A stretch of 10,185 nt of DNA from CAZNDN01 sp964571815. Its GTDB lineage: Bacteria > Fibrobacterota > Chitinivibrionia > Chitinivibrionales > WJKA01. Of the stretch, positions 6,635-10,185 are shown piece by piece. The DNA is taken from positions 1-10,185 of the forward strand of contig CAZNDN010000140.1 in assembly GCA_964571815.1 (NCBI GenBank), given 5' to 3'. How positions within the stretch are numbered: position 1 is the stretch's first letter; every line of letters begins with the position of its first letter. The notes beneath the pieces are model-generated. The model ran no database searches. It was not told the origin of the DNA and saw only the letters and a list, made by a program, of their open reading frames with translations. A program made the translations under genes and the position numbers.

Positions 6635-7657
6635 TCACGGTACCCGCGAGTCGCTGTGCCGAAGGCGAAGGGCGCGTATGTAGGCCAGATGATCCTGGAC
6701 GTGGGAAATCAGGCGGTATTTCTCCGGAATCTTCAGCGACTCGGCCTTGTCACAAAGCTCAACGATCCGGTCGGAATCAACGTTTTTTGCGTCAAGGCAC
6801 CGCAGGAGAACATGATAGCCTGAGAGAAGATCGCACCAGTTGACGGGCAGGCGGGAGCCTGATATGTCCACCAGGTTCCGTGCGAGTGCTTCGGCTCGCT
6901 CAAGTTTTCCTTGTTTCAGGGCAACATGCGCACGTATCCGAAGGAAGATCGTGTTGCGGGGATGTGTGGACAGGACGGTCCGGGCGACCGAATCGGCCAC
7001 GCCGTAGTGCTCGCGTTCAATGAGGATCCAGCAGAGGGAATTGCGTGCCGCAAGATTGTACGGAAACGGCGCACGCGTGGCTATTCGCACCTCCCGGATC
7101 CCTTCGGCGGCCCTGGCCCCGGTTCCCGGAAGCCAGCCGAGCGTCTCGCTGAGGTAGTACTTGAATATTCCCGTACCCAGGTACGCCTCCCACATCGACG
7201 GATTCAGCTCCTGGACGCGGCTGAGCATGCCCACCGAAGTCAGCGCTTTCCGGGCGGCAGACAACAGATTGCCCTTCTTGCCCAGGATAAGACTGATCCC
7301 GCCGTACGTGTTGCCCAGGTAAAAGAGACAGCGAACCGAGTCGGTCCCGCGTCTCCGGGGAAGACTCCGGCGAAGCACGTCCGCGACGCTGTCGGCCAGG
7401 GAAACGAACCGATCGCCTTCGAAGGCGTACGATTCGTAGTCAAGAATCCGTGTCTGTTTCGTTGCAAGAAGCAGGTAGAGGGCGTCAACATCGCCCGGAT
7501 TGCGGTTCAGCCGGGAGACCAGACGACCGCCGGCCGCATCGTAGCGTTGAGCGACAAGGTCGGTAAGCGCCGAATCCAGCTCCGACCGCGACATGACCGT
7601 CGTGCACGATACCAGGACGAGAATTGTGACGCGATTGCGGCTCTGTTTGCTGATCAT
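6635..7657 (-). CDS. TPR-like putative lipoprotein
   Basis: The 340-residue product begins MISKQSRNRVTILVLVSC: a short basic region, a short hydrophobic stretch and the lipobox LVSC (15-18), which suggests lipid attachment at Cys18 and a periplasmic or outer-membrane location. The remainder is helical with TPR character: ALTDLVAQRYDAA (30-42), NPGDVDALYLLLA (53-65), NPSMWEAYLGTGIFKYYLS (152-170), ADSVARTVLSTHPRN (221-235), and LKQGKLERAEALARNLV (247-263). The YLGTGIFKYY segment recalls a group of secreted TPR proteins with a YLGLGLYxYY motif. TPR proteins usually scaffold protein contacts; the Wzi-like barrel next door is the obvious candidate partner. The start is uncertain: ATG at 7657 (or GTG at 7660) fits the signal sequence, though a strong GGGAGG lies about 17 nt upstream. 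A GTG at 7714 would hide the signal peptide. Confidence 0.72.
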   Translation of the reverse strand: MISKQSRNRVTILVLVSCTTVMSRSELDSALTDLVAQRYDAAGGRLVSRLNRNPGDVDALYLLLATKQTRILDYESYAFEGDRFVSLADSVADVLRRSLPRRRGTDSVRCLFYLGNTYGGISLILGKKGNLLSAARKALTSVGMLSRVQELNPSMWEAYLGTGIFKYYLSETLGWLPGTGARAAEGIREVRIATRAPFPYNLAARNSLCWILIEREHYGVADSVARTVLSTHPRNTIFLRIRAHVALKQGKLERAEALARNLVDISGSRLPVNWCDLLSGYHVLLRCLDAKNVDSDRIVELCDKAESLKIPEKYRLISHVQDHLAYIRALRLRHSDSRVP

Positions 7658-7779
7658 CACCGGCGGCCTGCTTTCCTCCCGAATCGAATCACGAATGCAC
7701 GGTTGCCCCGGCACCGGAAGAAACGCTCAGTCGCGGCGCTCCCGAAACGGAGAAGAACGGAGCGGCAAAACCCCTCTAC

Positions 7780-7808
7780 ACTGTACCATTGTGTCCCTGA
7801 ACCGGCAA
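7780..7808 (-). promoter_or_regulatory. Possible promoter upstream of the TPR-Wzi genes
   Basis: On the minus strand TTGCCG (7803-7808; four of six match TTGACA) is followed after 17 bp by TACAGT (7780-7785; four of six match TATAAT). It lies in the 169-bp gap after the anti-sigma gene and about 120 nt before the TPR start. Matches this weak arise by chance. An ECF-type promoter would look different and I could not recognise one. Confidence 0.25.
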
Positions 7809-7826
7809 CCGTACCACTGCCGCGTA

Positions 7827-8171
7827 TCAGAGAAGGAATACAATGAAAAAATAAAAGAAAATCGCCGCCAGAATACCGGCAAGGATGGTAGCAAAGGGGC
7901 CGCGGGTAAGAAAATTGGTCACGGAGAAGACCCATCGAAGTTTCTTGAGGCGCTCTTTTCGCAGTGCCCGGAACACCTCTCTGCGCGTCCCCGGCGGGAC
8001 ACGCATGTCCGGAAGGGAGCGGATATACCCTCCCACGGCCTTCATCTCGCGTACATACCGGGCACAGCACGGACACCCCCGCAGATGCTCTTCAATGTCG
8101 GCCCGGCTCGAGCCCAGAGCAAATTCGGTTAAGACCTCTTCCGGTGGATGCTGATCCGTCTCGACGGTCAT
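7827..8171 (-). CDS. Anti-sigma factor, zinc-binding, single membrane helix
   Basis: The 114-residue product is a probable inner-membrane anti-sigma factor that would hold the adjacent ECF sigma factor inactive. Residues 5-45 form a zinc-binding anti-sigma (ZAS, zf-HC2-like) domain with H29-x3-C33-x2-C36 in EEHLRGCPCC and a candidate fourth ligand at H8. A basic helical linker follows (about 60-80, RREVFRALRKERLKKLRW). The chain ends in one hydrophobic helix at about 93-114, rich in F, I and A, stopping at LL. There is thus no periplasmic sensor domain, which most membrane-bound anti-sigma factors have. The ATG overlaps the sigma stop codon as ATGA (8168-8171), and GGAGG at 8180-8184 is 8 nt upstream, so the pair is translationally coupled. 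The function follows from this pairing and the zinc motif; the partner is inferred from context. Confidence 0.85.
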   Translation of the reverse strand: MTVETDQHPPEEVLTEFALGSSRADIEEHLRGCPCCARYVREMKAVGGYIRSLPDMRVPPGTRREVFRALRKERLKKLRWVFSVTNFLTRGPFATILAGILAAIFFYFFIVFLL

Positions 8172-8650
8172 CGCAGGTCCCTCCCAACCCCTTCCCTGAG
8201 TCTCCGAAGCGCCCGGAAAACACTCACCCGTACCGCGGTCTCCTTCATCCCCATCATCCGAGCCACTTCCCCGTAGCTGTATCCCTCCCTGATATGCAGA
8301 TAGACCATACTTCTCTGCTTCTTCGATAGCCCTTCAAGGAGAGTCCACACCAGGTGATCTTCGGCGTGAGTATGCGCCTGAGGAACACGCTCACGCTGGT
8401 ATCGAAGCTTGAACCGCCGGTGACGTCCACAGCGACGGAAGTGATCGGTACATGCATTGCGCGCTATTGCATAGAGCCAGGCCCCGGCCTCACTCTCGTC
8501 CTCAGGAGGATTGCCGTGCTTCCACGCCTTCAAAAAAACCGTCTGCACGATGTCCCGTGCACTCTCCCGATTCCGCGTTACCCAGTAAATATAACCGTAA
8601 ATGCGCCCGGAAAACGTGTCGTAGAGAGATGTGAATGCCGACTTGTCCAC
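8168..8650 (-). CDS. ECF-family RNA polymerase sigma factor
   Basis: The 160-residue product has the two-domain form of extracytoplasmic-function sigma factors, which direct RNA polymerase to specific promoters when freed from an anti-sigma factor. Region 2 spans about 5-73: LYDTFSGRIYGYIYWVTRNRES, then ARDIVQTVFLKAW (31-43, region 2.2, core binding), and AWLYAIARNACTDHFRR (57-73). A basic linker is followed by region 4 at about 99-152: LLEGLSKKQRSMVYL, and a helix-turn-helix in YSYGEVARMMGMKETAVRVS for the -35 element. The start is GTG at 8650, the only suitable start in frame, with a weak GGA about 7 nt upstream. An ATG at 8660 is out of frame. Low basal translation is therefore likely. The gene overlaps the anti-sigma gene, as is usual. 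I did not recognise an autoregulatory ECF promoter in the 186-bp gap upstream. Confidence 0.94.
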   Translation of the reverse strand: MDKSAFTSLYDTFSGRIYGYIYWVTRNRESARDIVQTVFLKAWKHGNPPEDESEAGAWLYAIARNACTDHFRRCGRHRRFKLRYQRERVPQAHTHAEDHLVWTLLEGLSKKQRSMVYLHIREGYSYGEVARMMGMKETAVRVSVFRALRRLREGVGRDLR

Positions 8651-8774
8651 GGTATTCCATTTGTCGGATAATTCGATGATATTCTCGAAATCCCGCCCCG
8701 CGGAGCATAACCGGCGTTCTCCCTGTCACCCCGCCCAACGGCGGAACCGCTTTCGGCGCCCACCTCCAAATACT

Positions 8775-8802
8775 GTAACGCCGCTCCCGCCGGCTTCGTT
8801 AC
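8775..8802 (-). terminator. Dyad downstream of the MORN-repeat gene
   Basis: GTAAC and GTTAC form the outer arms and GCCG and CGGC the inner arms of a hairpin with a 3-nt bulge and a 7-nt loop, lying 35-62 nt past the stop codon of the MORN gene. No T run follows on the minus strand. It could end or stabilise that transcript. Otherwise the 186 bp before the sigma gene hold nothing I can name. Confidence 0.35.
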
Positions 8803-8836
8803 TCCCCACGGCAACCGTCGCGGTGCTTTCGCAACG

Positions 8837-10063
8837 CTACCGACTCTCACTTCCGACCGTATCGGGCTCCTCGTTGTCACCGAAAAGTTTTCGCCGGGCA
8901 ATCTCACGCCCGGATTCATAGTCAATCTCCCGTATCCGTTCCCCCTCTTCGTCGTAGAACACCCACGTTCCCTCACGTTCCCCTTCGGAATACACGCCCC
9001 GCTCCGCACGCGAACCGCCGGGATGAAAAACCACCCACTCTCCCTGCTTCACACCGTCCAGATACTCTCCTTCTTTCCACCGCTTGCCGTTGTCGTGCCA
9101 CGATGAATACCGACCATCGCGGTAAAACGATCCGTCGCGCTTGCGCTTCTCGAACCAGACTTCCTTCCTGCCGCCGTCCGCATAGCCGGTTTCACGCCGC
9201 ACCCGCCCCAGATCAAAGACTTCCTCCTTCTGAATCCTGGCGTCGCGCGAAAACCGAACCCACCGCCCCTGCTCAACGCCGGTGATATATTCTCCCTCCT
9301 GCGATTTGGTGCCGTCCTCGTACCAGTAGGTCCATTTCCCCTGCTCCTGCCCGTCGAGGTACTTCCCCTCACGCGACTTATTGCCGTTTGCGTGATAGTA
9401 CGTCCAGAGACCGTCCTCCTTCCCCTCCCGGTAGATCCCCTCCGCAAATACCTGACCGTCACTGTTCCACCACTTCCACGGCCCCTGCTCCTTGCCTCGA
9501 TCGAACGCACCTTCGATCACCAGCACACCGTCGGCGTTCCAGGTCCTCCACAATCCGTCCCGCACACCAGCCTCATAGTACCCTTCTTCAATCTTTGTCC
9601 CCCCGGCGTTCCACAAGACCCATTTGCCTTCACGTTTGCCGTTCTCAAACCGGCCCTTCTCCCTGACCGTGCCGGAAGAATCGCGCCACTCGAACATCCC
9701 GTGCCGCACGTCGTCCTTGAACGTCACGAGCGATTTCTTGTTTCCATTTCTTTCCCGGAAATGCCACACGCCCTGTTTTTTTCCCTCCTTGTACTCCCCC
9801 GCCGACTTCTTCGTGCCGTCCTCGTACCACTCCATCCACGTCCCGGTCTTTTTCCCCTTCCTGAACTCCCCTTCGGCCGCTTTCGCACCGTTTCGATGAA
9901 ATTTCGTGTAATCGCCGTGCTTCACATACCGGTTCTGCTCAACCGAACGAAGGTTATACGATTCATGAACCTGACCGTTGTCGTACAGGGTTTGTCTCGT
10001 GTCGTCTCTGCCGTACGCGCCGGTGAGCATGCACAGACCCACGACGACAATCATACATCTCAT
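8837..10063 (-). CDS. Secreted MORN_2 (YwqK-type) repeat protein
   Basis: The 408-residue product has a signal peptide (MRCMIVVVGLCMLTGAYG, likely cut after residue 18), so it is exported to the periplasm or beyond. Nearly all the mature chain is built of MORN_2-type repeats, pattern G-x-W-x-x-W/F-x-x-D/N-G-x5-E-G-x-Y/F-x-x-G. Databases often label such proteins toxin-antitoxin YwqK family antitoxin, but that name rests on thin evidence and no toxin gene is beside it. MORN-like beta-hairpin repeats are generally thought to bind proteins or lipids. The tail after about 388 is short and charged. The start at 10063 is set by AAGGAGGG at 10068-10075, 4 nt upstream; the frame opens further to 10144 but that part lacks a signal-like sequence. 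It lies 186 bp upstream of the ECF sigma gene on the same strand and is probably a separate unit. Confidence 0.88.
   Translation of the reverse strand: MRCMIVVVGLCMLTGAYGRDDTRQTLYDNGQVHESYNLRSVEQNRYVKHGDYTKFHRNGAKAAEGEFRKGKKTGTWMEWYEDGTKKSAGEYKEGKKQGVWHFRERNGNKKSLVTFKDDVRHGMFEWRDSSGTVREKGRFENGKREGKWVLWNAGGTKIEEGYYEAGVRDGLWRTWNADGVLVIEGAFDRGKEQGPWKWWNSDGQVFAEGIYREGKEDGLWTYYHANGNKSREGKYLDGQEQGKWTYWYEDGTKSQEGEYITGVEQGRWVRFSRDARIQKEEVFDLGRVRRETGYADGGRKEVWFEKRKRDGSFYRDGRYSSWHDNGKRWKEGEYLDGVKQGEWVVFHPGGSRAERGVYSEGEREGTWVFYDEEGERIREIDYESGREIARRKLFGDNEEPDTVGSESR
8900..9916 (-). repeat. Tandem array of about fourteen 72-bp MORN_2 units
   Basis: The repeat-defining glycines stand at residues 50, 74, 98, 122, 146, 170, 194, 218, 242 and 266, exactly 24 residues apart, then at 293, 317, 341 and 365 after one three-residue shift. 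The 266-316 section is degenerate. At DNA level the 17-mer GTGCCGTCCTCGTACCA recurs at 9309-9325 and 9813-9829, 504 bp (7 x 72) apart, which points to growth by in-register duplication. Confidence 0.85.
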
Positions 10064-10111
10064 GGCACCCTCCTTTTCCGCGTCCAAACGACGCACATGC
10101 ACCTCTTCCGC

Positions 10112-10134
10112 GTGGACGAACCCCCGCGGTCCAC
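10112..10134. repeat. Inverted repeat in the MORN gene leader
   Basis: GTGGAC (10112-10117) and GTCCAC (10129-10134) are perfect inverted arms with an 11-bp spacer, 49-71 nt upstream of the MORN gene start. A TATATT hexamer (10154-10159) further upstream could be a -10 box, but no -35 box matches it. The dyad might be an operator or an mRNA hairpin. Confidence 0.3.
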
Positions 10135-10185
10135 TCCTCCTCACCCTCTGACAAATATACTCTTCTTTCGCGGTTCCATGCCGCA

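Noticed and set aside
7720..7790. Small open frame of about 20 codons between the anti-sigma and TPR genes
   Set aside because: Very short, no good ribosome site and no recognisable motif; such frames are common by chance.
8837..10063. Toxin-antitoxin system suggested by the YwqK-family antitoxin label
   Set aside because: No toxin-like gene lies beside it within the window, and the protein has a signal peptide and fourteen repeats, which does not fit a cytosolic antitoxin.
10064..10144. Longer N terminus for the MORN protein, starting with GTG at 10144
   Set aside because: The extra 27 residues are polar, would bury the signal peptide, and a near-perfect Shine-Dalgarno precedes the ATG at 10063.

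Overview
The window is a GC-rich stretch of a Gram-negative bacterial chromosome. Every gene I can support lies on the minus strand, so it reads from right (10185) to left (1). The Gram-negative call rests on a six-domain ribosomal protein S1, a Wzi-type outer-membrane barrel ending in phenylalanine, a likely lipoprotein, and a CNT nucleoside transporter. The mix of a long acidic S1 tail, MORN_2 repeats, an ECF sigma factor and a Wzi barrel would fit the FCB group or a related phylum (for example Fibrobacterota or Gemmatimonadota), but no gene here fixes the taxon.

Layout in the order of transcription. (1) 10063-8837 encodes a secreted protein made of about fourteen 24-residue MORN_2 (YwqK-type) repeats; a dyad follows it. 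(2) 8650-8168 encodes an ECF sigma factor, overlapping by ATGA an anti-sigma factor (8171-7827) with a zinc-binding HxxxCxxC motif and one C-terminal membrane helix. (3) After a 169-bp gap with a possible promoter comes a TPR-like putative lipoprotein (7657-6635), tightly coupled to a Wzi-family capsule-assembly barrel (6623-4992). (4) A short DUF2007 plus zinc-ribbon protein (4907-4542) follows. (5) A CNT-family nucleoside transporter with an altered substrate-binding signature lies at 4386-3091. (6) After a structured 214-bp gap with a good sigma70-like promoter comes the cmk-rpsA pair (2876-2139 and 2071-131), closed by a clear rho-independent terminator at 93-59.

The right half is accessory and envelope-related: the sigma/anti-sigma pair sits directly upstream of a lipoprotein and a surface-polysaccharide barrel, which suggests, without proving, that it controls surface or capsule functions. 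The left half is housekeeping: nucleoside uptake, CMP/dCMP phosphorylation and translation. No RNA gene, CRISPR array, insertion sequence or phage gene was recognised. All plus-strand open frames look like shadows of minus-strand genes. The points most worth a second look are the anti-sigma factor with no periplasmic domain, the unusual CNT binding-site residues, the strictly periodic MORN array, and the sigma-lipoprotein-Wzi arrangement. I see no clear candidate for an entirely new biological system.
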